A DNA stretch of 64,000 nucleotides from Eubacterium sp. (GTDB lineage: Bacteria > Bacillota > Clostridia > Lachnospirales > Lachnospiraceae): positions 26,090 through 90,089 of the forward strand of contig JAIKXQ010000018.1 of NCBI GenBank assembly GCA_024684035.1, in the 5' to 3' direction. Below, one piece after another: positions 1-9,102 of this stretch (position 1 is its first letter; every line of letters starts with the position of its first letter). The translations under genes and the position numbers were made by a program. The notes beneath the pieces are model-generated. The model saw nothing but the letters and a program-made list of their open reading frames with translations, searched no databases and had not been told where the DNA came from.

Positions 1-822
1 AGCAACAATACCGTCACCGTCGGCCAGAAAGGCGCTACAAAGATCGACGCTGTCCGGGATGGACAAGGCCGGTTGACACAGATCATTGGTGTCTCCGGCG
101 GCACGGGAGTGTCCACGAGGAAACTCACAGATCTTGTCGGTGAACTGGGAGCAGGACAGCATACCCTGACCTTCTACTACATGGAGCGAGGAGCTTCAGA
201 GTCGGACGCTGCGATCTACTTCAATATCGCGCCCTCCTACCGCGTCAACATGACGAAGACAGGAACCGGCGGAGCGGCGCTGACAGGTGCTAAATTCAGG
301 ATCTATACGGATCCGGAACTCAAGAAAGAAGCCGACAGTATTGTGCCGGTGGCCGGCTCCGGAACAGAAGTGAAGTATGACTCAAAGGGAAGACGAACAT
401 TCATCTGCAACAGTCCGGATTTCAGTCTAGACGGTTTCGTGGCGGATACGGATTATTACATTCGCGAGACAAAAGCGCCGGACGGTTATCAGACCCTGAA
501 GGCACCGGCAAGACTGAGGATCTTCTATGAAAACAGCGGAGAGTTTACAGGATTCCGGGCAAGGGTATACTTCAACGCCTATGAGAACGGAAAGCTGATC
601 TCTCATAACAACAATACATTCAATATAGACTTGTCCATCATCGGCTCCGGAGGCTTTGGCGGATATCATATCTATGTTCCGAATGAAGCCGGAATGGAAC
701 TGCCGAACACCGGTTTTACAGACTGGCTGCTGAACTACAAGTGGCTTGTAGTTCTCCTCGGTCTCGGAGTGATCGCGATTCTGGTGGTACTCTCCGGAAG
801 AATCAAAACGAAAGCAAAATAA
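1..822 (+). CDS. LPXTG-anchored SpaA/Cna-B-like surface protein, C-terminal part (5' end outside window)
   Basis: The reading frame is open from the first base, so only the last 273 residues are visible. Near residue 80-180 there is a prealbumin-like (SpaA/Cna-B) fold signature: a candidate isopeptide lysine in YRVNMTKTG (about residue 86) and the matching glutamate in YYIRETKAPDGY (about residue 155). The protein ends with a complete sortase signal: LPNTG at about 234, a hydrophobic segment at about 246-264, and a basic tail (GRIKTKAK). This indicates a wall-anchored adhesin or pilus subunit whose domains are stabilised by Lys-Asn/Asp bonds in related families. The earlier residues look like beta-rich ectodomain but I cannot assign them. 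No sortase gene lies in the window. An internal TTG at 73 is unlikely to be the start. Confidence 0.85.
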   Translation, partial: SNNTVTVGQKGATKIDAVRDGQGRLTQIIGVSGGTGVSTRKLTDLVGELGAGQHTLTFYYMERGASESDAAIYFNIAPSYRVNMTKTGTGGAALTGAKFRIYTDPELKKEADSIVPVAGSGTEVKYDSKGRRTFICNSPDFSLDGFVADTDYYIRETKAPDGYQTLKAPARLRIFYENSGEFTGFRARVYFNAYENGKLISHNNNTFNIDLSIIGSGGFGGYHIYVPNEAGMELPNTGFTDWLLNYKWLVVLLGLGVIAILVVLSGRIKTKAK

Positions 823-848
823 GAGAACCTGTCCACGAGGACAGAGAA

Positions 849-890
849 CGAGAAGGGAAGTGCTGCGCAGGCACTTCCCTTCTCGCATTT
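849..890 (+). terminator. Strong hairpin after the LPXTG gene
   Basis: A perfect 15-bp stem, CGAGAAGGGAAGTGC at 849-863 pairing with 871-885, with a 7-nt loop, begins 27 bp after the stop codon. Only a short T run (CATTT) follows, so it is either a weak intrinsic terminator or an mRNA 3'-end stabiliser. Confidence 0.6.
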
Positions 891-948
891 GAGGGCGATT
901 ATCCGTGGAATTTCTACGGCACCAAATTTGAATCGAGATGTACAACAG

Positions 949-1307
949 GAGGGCGGGACAGAGTTATACAGCGCGAACGATAGGAGTGGAGACCGAAGCG
1001 GAGCGTAGAACGAAACGCGAGCTAAGTATAACGGTTCTTAAATAACTCTACTTATGCTAGCCCGCTTGTCCCGATAGCACGCACCTGTAAGCCTCGGCGT
1101 AGCCCGCTACGCCTGCGTTTTCAGGCACGCACTCTCGGGCAAGCGTTCGTCGCATACGTCGAGTTATTTTTCGACCGCTATACTAGCGCAGATGCTGGAG
1201 GCATGAGAGCACAACGTGCTCGATTTTGCCGGAAGCAGATGCAAATAGGCGGCGGAGCGCTGAGGACGAGAGCGACGTGTGAGCGTGTATAATGTTGACC
1301 CTTCTGC
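949..1307 (+). repeat. Family 1 structured dispersed element, copy 1
   Basis: The core at about 1186-1290 is nearly identical to the cores at 34835, 38300 and 50573. It includes the perfect hairpin GAGCAC-AAC-GTGCTC (1206-1220) and the conserved block GCCGGAAGCAGATGC. The left arm (951-1020) carries the same GCGAACGATAGGAG and GAGACCGAAGCG segments as copy 3. The arms pair through TTATAC on the left and GTATAA on the right, whereas copy 3 has CATAC and GTATG, a compensatory change. A palindromic hairpin of about 165 bp (1021-1186) interrupts this copy between left arm and core. The element fills most of the gap between the surface-protein gene and the corrinoid activator gene. Confidence 0.8.
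1021..1186. repeat. Long imperfect palindrome inserted in family 1 copy 1
   Basis: The two halves are reverse complements over about 80 bp each at roughly three-quarters identity. The outer ends pair GCTAAGTATAACGG (1021-1034) with CCGCTATACTAGC (1175-1187). Inner matches include AATAACTC with GAGTTATT and CGCTTG with CAAGCG, and the tip is GGCGTAG-CCCG-CTACGCC (about 1097-1114). Copies at 34787 and 38249 lack it. It resembles a MITE-like or hairpin insertion. Confidence 0.75.
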
Positions 1308-1341
1308 ATACATCTCTCCTGATAAGTGAAGGAGATCGCCC

Positions 1342-1377
1342 GCGATAACCAAAACCTATCGCCGCCCTCTTTTTTTT
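1342..1377 (+). terminator. Possible intrinsic terminator
   Basis: GCGATA (1342-1347) pairs with TATCGC (1357-1362), followed by CGCCCTC and an eight-T run (1370-1377). The stem is short. It would separate the upstream element from the activator gene. Confidence 0.4.
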
Positions 1378-1438
1378 CTCGACAAGGAAATGCCTAAAGC
1401 GATATGATAAAAAATAATATGCGTGAAAAGGAGGAGCC

Positions 1439-3901
1439 ATGGCAGAGGATATTCGAATACTGAATGGAAATGCGGCGGGCAGACGAATTCTGCCGGACGA
1501 AGAGATGACATTTTGTCTTCTGCACATGCGTCCCGGGGACCCCGGCTATGAGGCAAACCGAAAAATGTTCCGGGAGAATTACACGCAGATCGGCAGAAGA
1601 ATGATCCCGAAGGCGGTGGCAGCCTTCGGTGAACTTTCCGGGGGGAGAAAGGTGCTCTGTCTGGTCATGACTCTTGGCTTTGTGATCAGTGATTACATCG
1701 GCGGCCGCTTTGCTGCGCAGGAGTATGAACAGGGGCTTCTCTTCGGTTCCATGGCCGACAGTGCTCTCTTTTCTTTTGAAGAACAGCTCCTTCCGCAGAT
1801 CCGCAGGATCGTAAATGAAAAGGGATACGGCATCTGTTCGAGGATGGAGATTCCGGATGAGATCTCCGCAGAAGATGTCTGCCGGGCGTTGGAGCTCACA
1901 GAGGCGGAGCGTATTCTCGGCGTCACGGCAACGAAGGAGGGAATGCTCCATCCGGTGAAATCCATGTGCATGGTCTACGGGCTGACGGAGGATGTGAATG
2001 CTTTTCTCGCGGGACATGACTGCAGGGTCTGTACCGCAAAGGACTGTGGAATGAGGCGCCCCGTGGCAGAGACAGAAAAAACTGATCCGGGGGAGTGCGC
2101 GGAATTGGAGAAGATGACAGATGAGGACGGTATGCGCGGTATGCGGCGCATGACGATCCCCGCCGGCGTGGGCGTTCTGGAATATATGCAGTCGAAGGGC
2201 GTGAATCTCTCCGCTCCCTGTGGAGGAAGAGGTGTCTGCGGCAAGTGCGGCGTGCAGGTTGTGAAGGGAGAGCTTCCGGTTCAGCGGGCGGATTCCATCT
2301 GTTATGCAAAAGAACAGCTGAAAAAAGGCTTTCGGCTTGCCTGTCAGGCGAGGACGGAGTCGGAAATTGAGATTTTGTATAGGGTAAGTGAAGAAGATTT
2401 TGTTGTGCAGACGGACGGCGGAAGTAAATTCCGGCAGGTGAATCAGGGAAATAAGGACGACGCGATGTCAGGGACAGGACGGAACACGGAGACGCCTTCC
2501 ACAGCACGAGAAGTGAGTATGTCCGTACAGGGGGACACTCTGGGCAGGGAAGCGTCCGGTTTAGCAGTTGCGATCGATCTGGGAACCACGACTCTGGCGG
2601 CTTCCCTTGTGGATTTGGAGAGTGGACGCGTACTTGGGACGGCTGCGGGAGTCAATCATCAGAGAACCTATGGCGCGGATGTGATCAGCAGGATTCATGC
2701 CGCAGAGGAGGGGAGAGGCGAGGAACTTAAGGAGCTGATCTGCAGAGATCTTAAGACGCTGGTTCGCGAACTGTTGCAGCCACTTTCTGCGGAGAATGAC
2801 GGAAGCACACAGAGTCCGGGAAAAGGTGAAACGACAATAAAAGAAGTACCGAAAGATCCGGCTGTCAGAGACGGGAACGCGAGCCGGATCCAGAGAATTG
2901 TTATCGCCGGCAACACTACTATGGAGCACCTGCTTCTGGGATATCCGGCGGGGGGGCTGGGCAGATGGCCCTTCAAACCGGTGAGTCTCGGAGGTGAGAG
3001 ACTGACGACAGAAGCTGTACTTGGAACCAAAAGCGGGGACGTTCCCGGCTTGTCTGAGGCTGTGCCGGTGGATATCCTTCCCGGCTACAGCACCTACATC
3101 GGAGCGGACATTGTGGCCGGCATGATGGCTGCCGGTTTGCCGGATCATAAAGAGGAGCGGATCCTCTTTGTGGATCTCGGAACCAACGGTGAGATGGCTG
3201 TGTGCGACGGAAGCCGCATACTGGCGGCCTCCACCGCGGCGGGTCCCGCTCTGGAAGGAGGAAACTTAAGCTGCGGCTGCGGAAGTGTTCCGGGGGCAGT
3301 CTGCCGGGTGAGCAGGGATTCGGAGCAGGAGGGGGTAACCCTTCGGACAGAGACCATTGGCGGCAGAGAGCCGGTGGGCATCTGCGGAACCGGAGCCATT
3401 GAAGCTCTGGCGGTTTTGCTCGACGCGGGAATTATTGATAAGTACGGAACTCTCCGGGAACCCTATTTTTCCAACGGAGTCTGCCTTGGAAAGAGGAAGG
3501 ACGGGAAGGAGATTGTTCTCACCCAGGGGGACATCCGGGAGATTCAGAAGGCGAAGAGTGCCATACGGGCAGGGGTTGAAATCCTGTTGAAGAGAGCCGG
3601 ATTAACTATGGAAGCGATCGACCGGGTGATCCTTGCGGGCGGTTTTGGTTTTTATCTGGATCCCGCAAAGGCTGCGCGCATCGGCCTTCTGCCGGAGGCG
3701 GCGGTGAAAAAAACGACTGCGGCCGGCAACACATCCCTGGGGGGAGCCGTGTGCGTTCTCACGGAAGAGAGTGCCATGGTGAAGATCCGCGGGATACTGG
3801 AAAAAACAGAAGAGATTATTCTCGGGAATGATGAGGAATTCCGGGATGCTTATATTGGATATATGAACTTTGAAGGTGAGGGGCAAGATGACAAGGAGTG
3901 A
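1439..3901 (+). CDS. Corrinoid (MetH) reactivation protein: activation-like domain + 2Fe-2S + ASKHA ATPase
   Basis: This 820-residue protein has three parts. Residues 1-190 resemble the B12-dependent methionine synthase activation domain, ending in GVTATKEGMLHPVKSM and a Cys motif CRVCTAKDC near 195. Residues 240-310 are a plant-type 2Fe-2S ferredoxin with CGGRGVCGKC at about 260-269 and a fourth Cys at about 301. From about 374 onward is an ASKHA ATPase (DUF4445, RamA/RACo-like), with AIDLGTTT at about 376, VDLGTNGE at about 577 and LAGGFGF at about 731. RamA/RACo-type proteins use ATP to drive reduction of inactive Co(II) corrinoid. The gene overlaps metH by 14 bp, so the likely partner is that enzyme, which lacks its own activation domain. 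The ATG at 1439 follows AAGGAGGAG. Confidence 0.85.
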   Translation: MAEDIRILNGNAAGRRILPDEEMTFCLLHMRPGDPGYEANRKMFRENYTQIGRRMIPKAVAAFGELSGGRKVLCLVMTLGFVISDYIGGRFAAQEYEQGLLFGSMADSALFSFEEQLLPQIRRIVNEKGYGICSRMEIPDEISAEDVCRALELTEAERILGVTATKEGMLHPVKSMCMVYGLTEDVNAFLAGHDCRVCTAKDCGMRRPVAETEKTDPGECAELEKMTDEDGMRGMRRMTIPAGVGVLEYMQSKGVNLSAPCGGRGVCGKCGVQVVKGELPVQRADSICYAKEQLKKGFRLACQARTESEIEILYRVSEEDFVVQTDGGSKFRQVNQGNKDDAMSGTGRNTETPSTAREVSMSVQGDTLGREASGLAVAIDLGTTTLAASLVDLESGRVLGTAAGVNHQRTYGADVISRIHAAEEGRGEELKELICRDLKTLVRELLQPLSAENDGSTQSPGKGETTIKEVPKDPAVRDGNASRIQRIVIAGNTTMEHLLLGYPAGGLGRWPFKPVSLGGERLTTEAVLGTKSGDVPGLSEAVPVDILPGYSTYIGADIVAGMMAAGLPDHKEERILFVDLGTNGEMAVCDGSRILAASTAAGPALEGGNLSCGCGSVPGAVCRVSRDSEQEGVTLRTETIGGREPVGICGTGAIEALAVLLDAGIIDKYGTLREPYFSNGVCLGKRKDGKEIVLTQGDIREIQKAKSAIRAGVEILLKRAGLTMEAIDRVILAGGFGFYLDPAKAARIGLLPEAAVKKTTAAGNTSLGGAVCVLTEESAMVKIRGILEKTEEIILGNDEEFRDAYIGYMNFEGEGQDDKE

Positions 3902-6359
3902 GTTTAAAGAGTTACTGGACAGAGGCTTTGTTTTTCTGGACGGAGCGACCGGAACAAACCTGCAGAATGCGGGGATGCCCACCGGTGTCTGTCCGGAGCA
4001 GTGGATTCTTGAAAACCGGGAGATTATGGTGCAGCTGCAGAAGGATTTCGTGGATGCGGGAACCCAGATTCTCTACGCGCCCACATTCACGGCCAACCGG
4101 CTGAAACTGGGTGACTACGGTCTTGAGGACAGACTGCGGCAGATGAACATAGATCTGGTGGCGATTTCAAAAGAGGCAGCCGCGGGAAGGGCGCTGGTTG
4201 CCGGCGATATGACCATGACCGGCAGACAGCTGTATCCCATGGGAACCATGATGTTCGAGGAACTGGTGGATATATATAAGGAGCAGGCGGAAGCGCTGGT
4301 AGCCGGAGGCTGTGATCTCTTTGTGATCGAGACCATGATGAGTCTGCAGGAGACCAGAGCGGCGGTTCTGGCCATCCGTGAGATCTGCGATCTTCCGATT
4401 ATTGCAAGCCTGACCTTTGAGGCTGACGGCAGAACTCTTTTCGGAACCAATCCGGAAGCGGCCATGATTACGTTGCAGAGTCTCGGCGCGGACGTGGTAG
4501 GCATGAACTGTTCCACGGGACCGGACGGCATGATCGAGAACATCGAAAAAATGTACAGCGTCGCCAACGTGCCGGTGCTGGCCAAACCCAACGCGGGACT
4601 TCCGCAGATCGACAAGGACGGAAGAACCTTCTATCCCACAAGTCCCGAGGAGTTCGCTGCCGAGGGACGTAAGCTCATCGAGGCAGGAGCGAGAGTGCTG
4701 GGCGGTTGCTGCGGCGCGACGCCGGAGCACATCCGAAAGCTGGTGGAAATGGCTGGAACCATGGAACCGAAGCCGGTTCACACAGAGAAGAAACGGCTAC
4801 TCTCCTCCGAGAGATCCTTTGTCGAGATCACGCTGGACGGAATGCTCCAGATCATCGGTGAGAGAATCAATCCCACAGGCAAGAAAAAACTGCAGGCGGA
4901 ACTCCGTGAGGGAAGTCTCGATCTTGTCAGGGACTTCGCCAGAATGCAGGAAGAAGACGGAGCTGAGATCCTCGATGTGAACATGGGAACCAACGGCATC
5001 GACGAGAAGGAGATGATGATCAAAGCGGTCTATGAGGTGACCCAGGTGTCCGATTGTCCTCTCTGTATCGACTCCAGTTTCCCGGAAGTTATCGAGGAGG
5101 CGCTGCGGATTTATCCCGGCCGGGCGCTGATCAACTCCATCAGCTGGGAGACGGAGAAATTTGAGCGGCTGATCCCGATCGCGAAGAAGTACGGAGCTAT
5201 GTTTGTCTTCCTGCCGGTTTCCGATGAGGGAATTCCGGCGACCCAGGAAGAAAAACATGCGATTATCCATGCGGCTTTGGAGGAGTGCAGGAAGCGGGGA
5301 ATCGACAAAGAAGATATGATTGTGGACGGACTTGTGGCCACGGTGGGAGCGGATCCGGAAGCTGCCCTTCACTGTACGGATACTTTTGCTCACTGCAAAA
5401 ACGATCTCGGTCTCGCAACGGTCTGCGGTCTCTCCAATATTTCCTTCGGTCTGCCGGAGAGAAGTTTTGTGAATATGGCCTTCCTTGTCATGGCCATCAA
5501 GAGCGGACTGACGCTGGCCATCGCAAACCCGTCCCAGGAACTTCTGATGAATGCGGCGGCAGCCACAGATATGCTTCTGGCAAGAGAGGGCAGTGACATC
5601 AAGTACATCACCCGCGCACAAAAGTATAAAGAGGCGCATGCCAATGATCCGAAGCCCGGGAGTGCACCGGCCGCCCAGTCGGGAGGCGGGGCTTCCGCCG
5701 GAAAGGGAGACGGATCCGGGCAGGGAAATTCCCAGACAGTGAATCCTGTGTACAAGGCAGTGATGAACGGGGAGAAGACGAAGATCATCAAGCTCTGTGA
5801 GACGGAACTGAGCCTTGGTACAAAGCCGGATGATATTATCAGCCTCTACCTGATCCCGGCTATCAACGATGTGGGAGATCTCTTCGACAAACAGAAGTAC
5901 TTCCTTCCCCAGCTGATCGCCAGCGCCGGTACCATGGAGAAGGCCATCGCGCACCTGGAGCCTATGATTGAGAAAAAAGAGGGCAGCGGTCCCGTGGAGA
6001 CTGTGGTGATTGCCACGGTTGAGGGCGATGTCCATGACATCGGCAAGAATCTTGTGGCGCTGATGCTCCGGAACTACGGCTACCGTGTGATTGATCTGGG
6101 AAAAGACGTGCCTGCGGAGACGATTATCCGGTCGGCACTCGAAGAGAATGCCTCCGTAGTGGGACTCTCGGCACTGATGACAACCACCATGATGCGCATG
6201 AAGGATGTGGTAGAGGAGGCTGCCGCAAAGGGATACAAGGGAAAAATTATTATCGGCGGAGCGGCCGTTACCTCCAGCTTTGCTGAGGAGATCGGCGCAG
6301 ACGGATATTCCCGTGATGCAGCGGAGTGCGTGCAGCTGGTGAAGAAACTGCTGGCATGA
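3888..6359 (+). CDS. metH: Cobalamin-dependent methionine synthase, short form without activation domain
   Basis: It transfers a methyl group from methyltetrahydrofolate through cobalamin to homocysteine. The 823-residue protein contains a homocysteine-binding barrel (about 1-290) with the zinc cysteines in NCSTGPDG (about 207) and GGCCGA (about 273). A pterin-binding domain follows (about 320-600; IIGERINPTG at 322), then a Gly/Ser/Ala-rich linker (about 588-617), a helical cap, and a B12-binding domain with GDVHDIGKN (axial His about 716). It stops there, whereas E. coli MetH (about 1,230 residues) continues into an AdoMet-binding activation domain. ATG 3888 is preferred over the in-frame TTG at 3870 because GGTGAGGGG sits just upstream. 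It overlaps the activator gene. Confidence 0.93.
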   Translation: MTRSEFKELLDRGFVFLDGATGTNLQNAGMPTGVCPEQWILENREIMVQLQKDFVDAGTQILYAPTFTANRLKLGDYGLEDRLRQMNIDLVAISKEAAAGRALVAGDMTMTGRQLYPMGTMMFEELVDIYKEQAEALVAGGCDLFVIETMMSLQETRAAVLAIREICDLPIIASLTFEADGRTLFGTNPEAAMITLQSLGADVVGMNCSTGPDGMIENIEKMYSVANVPVLAKPNAGLPQIDKDGRTFYPTSPEEFAAEGRKLIEAGARVLGGCCGATPEHIRKLVEMAGTMEPKPVHTEKKRLLSSERSFVEITLDGMLQIIGERINPTGKKKLQAELREGSLDLVRDFARMQEEDGAEILDVNMGTNGIDEKEMMIKAVYEVTQVSDCPLCIDSSFPEVIEEALRIYPGRALINSISWETEKFERLIPIAKKYGAMFVFLPVSDEGIPATQEEKHAIIHAALEECRKRGIDKEDMIVDGLVATVGADPEAALHCTDTFAHCKNDLGLATVCGLSNISFGLPERSFVNMAFLVMAIKSGLTLAIANPSQELLMNAAAATDMLLAREGSDIKYITRAQKYKEAHANDPKPGSAPAAQSGGGASAGKGDGSGQGNSQTVNPVYKAVMNGEKTKIIKLCETELSLGTKPDDIISLYLIPAINDVGDLFDKQKYFLPQLIASAGTMEKAIAHLEPMIEKKEGSGPVETVVIATVEGDVHDIGKNLVALMLRNYGYRVIDLGKDVPAETIIRSALEENASVVGLSALMTTTMMRMKDVVEEAAAKGYKGKIIIGGAAVTSSFAEEIGADGYSRDAAECVQLVKKLLA

Positions 6360-6485
6360 CAGAGTTGCCGAACAGCAGGTCTGTTTGCAGGACAATTACG
6401 GGCAGATGGACAGAGAGATGAGATGTGTGAAAGTTTCGATTTAAAATTTCATTTTTTATGAAAGTTTCGAATCATCAGATAATAT

Positions 6486-6514
6486 TTGAAGTGGTTTGTT
6501 TCTTTTGATATGAT
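6486..6514 (+). promoter_or_regulatory. Sigma-A-type promoter of the CNNM/CorC-like gene
   Basis: TTGAAG (6486-6491), a 17-bp spacer and TATGAT (6509-6514) lie 46 bp before the GTG start. Upstream, GAAAGTTTCGA occurs twice (about 6429 and 6459) around a small A/T hairpin, of unknown role. Confidence 0.55.
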
Positions 6515-6559
6515 ATAGCAAATGTATCTTTGTTTTGAAAAGGAAGGTGTAAAGATTAA

Positions 6560-7834
6560 GTGGATGATGGTATAGGTTTGCTGATCATAGTAGTCTGTGT
6601 GGTAATATCTGCGTTTTTCTCTGCCACAGAAACCGCGTATACGTCTTTGAACCGCGTGCGAATCAAGGCGCTGGCGGAGGATGGCAAAAAGAAGGCGAAG
6701 CTGGTGCGGAATCTTCTCGAGAATTACGATAAACTGCTCTCGACCATTCTGATCGGCAACAACATTGTGAACATTGCGGCAACATCGGTGGCGACAGTGA
6801 TCTGTGTGCGAAAGTTCGGTGAAGACGCCGGATCCGGAATTTCGACGGTGATCATAACCATCGTGCTTCTGGTTTTCGGAGAGATCTCCCCGAAGACCAT
6901 CGCGAAAGGATCCGCGGATGCTTTCGCGATGGGAGTCGCCGGTGTTATGCAGTTTTTGATGACGCTGATGACGCCGCTGACTTTTGTCTTCGGTCTCTGG
7001 CAGAAACTCTGCATGAAAGTCTTCAAGCCGAAGCATGATGTCTCTGTGACGGACGAAGAGATTCTGATGTACGTGAAGACTGCCGAAGAAGAAGGCGAGA
7101 TCGACAATCAGGAAAGTGCTCTGATTCACAATTCCATTGATTTTAATGAGACCCAGGCCGGCGCGATTCTTACGCCAAGGGTGGATCTGGAGGCGGTATC
7201 CAGCGACGCGTCCAAGGAGGATGTGGCAGGTGTTTTTGCGGAGACCGGTTATTCCAGGCTCCCGGTGTATGACGAGGACGTGGATCATATCATAGGTGTA
7301 ATCTACCTGAAAGATTTTTACAACAAGATTTTTCAAAATGACCGTACGCTGAAATCGATCGTCCGCCCGGTTATTTTTACCACGGAGCACAGACCCATCG
7401 GAGATTTGTTCCGCGAGCTTCAGAAGAAGAAGATTCACATGGCCGTGGTCGTGGATGAGTACGGCGGAACCCTGGGTATCGTCACCATGGAGGATATCCT
7501 CGAGGAGCTGGTGGGAGAAATCTGGGACGAGCATGAGGAAGTGGAGCCGGAGTTCATAGAGACGGCGGAGAACGAGTACGTGGTTCTCGGTTCTATGAAC
7601 CTGGACAAGCTCTTTGAGAAGCTGGGACTGGAAATCGACGAAGATGAGGAGACTTCCACTCTGAGCGGCTGGCTCATCAATGAGACCGGAGAAATGCCGA
7701 AAAGGGGAGATGTCATCGAACTGAACGGCATGAAGATCCGCATTCTGGTGATCGACGATCATGTCATTGAAAAAGTGAAGATCTATCTTCCGACAGAATC
7801 GGAGGAAGATACAGAGGAAAGTACGGAGAATTAA
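6560..7834 (+). CDS. CNNM/CorC-HlyC family membrane protein (DUF21 + CBS pair + CorC_HlyC domain)
   Basis: The 424-residue protein starts with a four-helix DUF21/CNNM membrane domain (about 1-140, with SAFFSATETAYTSLN near the N-terminus). A cytoplasmic pair of CBS modules follows (about 195-330, containing DYSRLPVYDE-like GYSRLPVYDED and VVDEYGGTLGIVT), and then a CorC_HlyC domain (about 345-415). The end is acidic. Family members are linked to Mg2+/Co2+ or Na+ efflux and were once called hemolysins. GTG 6560 is chosen because AAGGAAGGTG lies 11 bp upstream and the next residues begin the first helix. Confidence 0.85.
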   Translation: MDDGIGLLIIVVCVVISAFFSATETAYTSLNRVRIKALAEDGKKKAKLVRNLLENYDKLLSTILIGNNIVNIAATSVATVICVRKFGEDAGSGISTVIITIVLLVFGEISPKTIAKGSADAFAMGVAGVMQFLMTLMTPLTFVFGLWQKLCMKVFKPKHDVSVTDEEILMYVKTAEEEGEIDNQESALIHNSIDFNETQAGAILTPRVDLEAVSSDASKEDVAGVFAETGYSRLPVYDEDVDHIIGVIYLKDFYNKIFQNDRTLKSIVRPVIFTTEHRPIGDLFRELQKKKIHMAVVVDEYGGTLGIVTMEDILEELVGEIWDEHEEVEPEFIETAENEYVVLGSMNLDKLFEKLGLEIDEDEETSTLSGWLINETGEMPKRGDVIELNGMKIRILVIDDHVIEKVKIYLPTESEEDTEESTEN

Positions 7835-7867
7835 GTATTTTCTGCTGAATTGAACAGTGATATACTC

Positions 7868-8018
7868 ATTTGGTGTTAGGAAAGTACCAGGGAACCGGTA
7901 TTTTTCTACAAATCGGTCGAAAAACAGTTTGACCGGTGAGACGAACACCTGACTGCCGGTGCGTGTCCGAAATGCAGGGAAAACCTGCAGGGACTTTTGC
8001 GTGCGGGCTGTAAGCAGG
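7868..8018 (+). promoter_or_regulatory. Structured 5' leader of asnA, class unknown
   Basis: The 207-bp gap before asnA can fold extensively. GGTGTT (about 7872) pairs with AACACC (about 7945), enclosing CGGTC...GACCG. A second arm has TGCAGG-GAAAA-CCTGCA inside GTCC...GGAC and a longer GCGTG/TGCG base stem (about 7953-8010). I see no T-box signature (AGGGTGGNACCGCG) and no T run. It could be an unrecognised leader RNA. Confidence 0.35.
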
Positions 8019-8041
8019 TGAATGTGAAGGAGGAGAGAAGA

Positions 8042-9052
8042 ATGAGCCGGATATTTATCCCGGAAGGTTACAAATCAGAGTTGGGACTCAAAGACACCCA
8101 GATCGCAATAAAAAAAGTGAAGGACTTCTTTCAGAGTCAGCTGTCGGCGGAACTGAATCTGCAGCGTGTGTCCGCGCCGCTGTTCGTAGATCCGGAGTCA
8201 GGACTGAATGATAATCTGAATGGTGTAGAGCGTCCGGTAAGCTTCGGAATCAAAGAGCAGAACGAGAGACAGGCAGAGATCGTACACTCACTTGCGAAAT
8301 GGAAGAGATACGCTCTCGGCAGATACGGCTTTAAGCCGGGTGAAGGTCTCTATACAGATATGAACGCCATCCGCCGCGATGAGGAGACCGACAACGTACA
8401 TTCCATCTACGTGGATCAGTGGGACTGGGAGCGCATCATCACAAAAGAAGAGCGCACAAAGGAGACACTGGAAGAAATCGTAAAGTGCGTATATGAGGCA
8501 CTTCACATCACAGAGAAATATGTAGCAAACAAGTACGACTATGTGAAATGCATCCTTCCGGAGCAGATCACCTTCGTTACAACTCAGGAGCTGGAGGATA
8601 TGTATCCCGACGATACACCGAAGGACAGAGAGTATAAATTCGCAAAACTCCACGGAGCAGTATTCATCGAGCAGATCGGCGGAAAGCTGAAATCCGGCCA
8701 GAAGCACGACGGACGTGCGCCGGACTACGACGACTGGAAGCTCAACGGTGACATCATCGTATACTATCCGGTGGATGACATCGCTCTGGAGCTCTCCTCT
8801 ATGGGAATCCGCGTAGACGAGGAAGCACTGAAACTGCAGCTCGCAGAAGCCGGCTGCGAGGAGAGAAGCGAGTATCCGTTCCAGAAAGCCATTCTGGAGA
8901 AAAAACTTCCCTACACCATCGGCGGCGGAATCGGCCAGTCCAGAATCTGTATGTTCTTCCTGCGCAAAGCACACATCGGAGAAGTACAGGTATCCATGTG
9001 GACAGACGAAGATCTGCAGTACGCCAAGGAGCACGGAGTTACACTGCTGTAA
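8042..9052 (+). CDS. asnA: Aspartate-ammonia ligase
   Basis: This ATP-dependent asparagine synthetase uses free ammonia. The 336-residue protein has the class-II-synthetase-like fold of AsnA. Recognisable family segments include [19 protein letters not shown] near the N-terminus, [24 protein letters not shown] sequence at about 100-120, VDQWDWE at about 134, and GGGIGQSR near 298 (the ATP-binding motif 3 equivalent). The length is standard. The start at 8042 follows AAGGAGGAG; the in-frame extension from 7997 would run into the structured leader. It is monocistronic, with a terminator 8 bp after the stop. Confidence 0.93.
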   Translation: MSRIFIPEGYKSELGLKDTQIAIKKVKDFFQSQLSAELNLQRVSAPLFVDPESGLNDNLNGVERPVSFGIKEQNERQAEIVHSLAKWKRYALGRYGFKPGEGLYTDMNAIRRDEETDNVHSIYVDQWDWERIITKEERTKETLEEIVKCVYEALHITEKYVANKYDYVKCILPEQITFVTTQELEDMYPDDTPKDREYKFAKLHGAVFIEQIGGKLKSGQKHDGRAPDYDDWKLNGDIIVYYPVDDIALELSSMGIRVDEEALKLQLAEAGCEERSEYPFQKAILEKKLPYTIGGGIGQSRICMFFLRKAHIGEVQVSMWTDEDLQYAKEHGVTLL

Positions 9053-9060
9053 ATATGAAG

Positions 9061-9091
9061 AAGGACTGCCACGAGTGTGGCAGTCCTTTTT
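9061..9091 (+). terminator. Terminator of asnA
   Basis: AAGGACTGCCAC-GAGT-GTGGCAGTCCTT followed by T's: a 12-bp perfect stem immediately after asnA. Confidence 0.9.
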
Positions 9092-9102
9092 GGTGGTACA
9101 GG

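Noticed and set aside
1290..1438. Possible cobalamin riboswitch before the corrinoid activator gene
   Set aside because: No B12 box (GCCACTG) or matching fold is visible.
1164..1527. Minus-strand open frames over family 1 copies (also at 34527-34973, 38146-38781 and 50476-50761)
   Set aside because: They share a translated motif (RSRPQRSAAYLHLLPAKS) only because the DNA repeat is the same. Frame lengths and ends differ, no consistent start or ribosome-binding site exists, and insertions break the frames while keeping DNA pairing.
4797..6395. 532-residue antisense open frame opposite metH
   Set aside because: Opposite strand of a certain gene; no domain similarity; arises from codon bias. 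The same holds for 18740-20467, 25951-27492, 46160-47386, 48468-50288 and 56048-57523.
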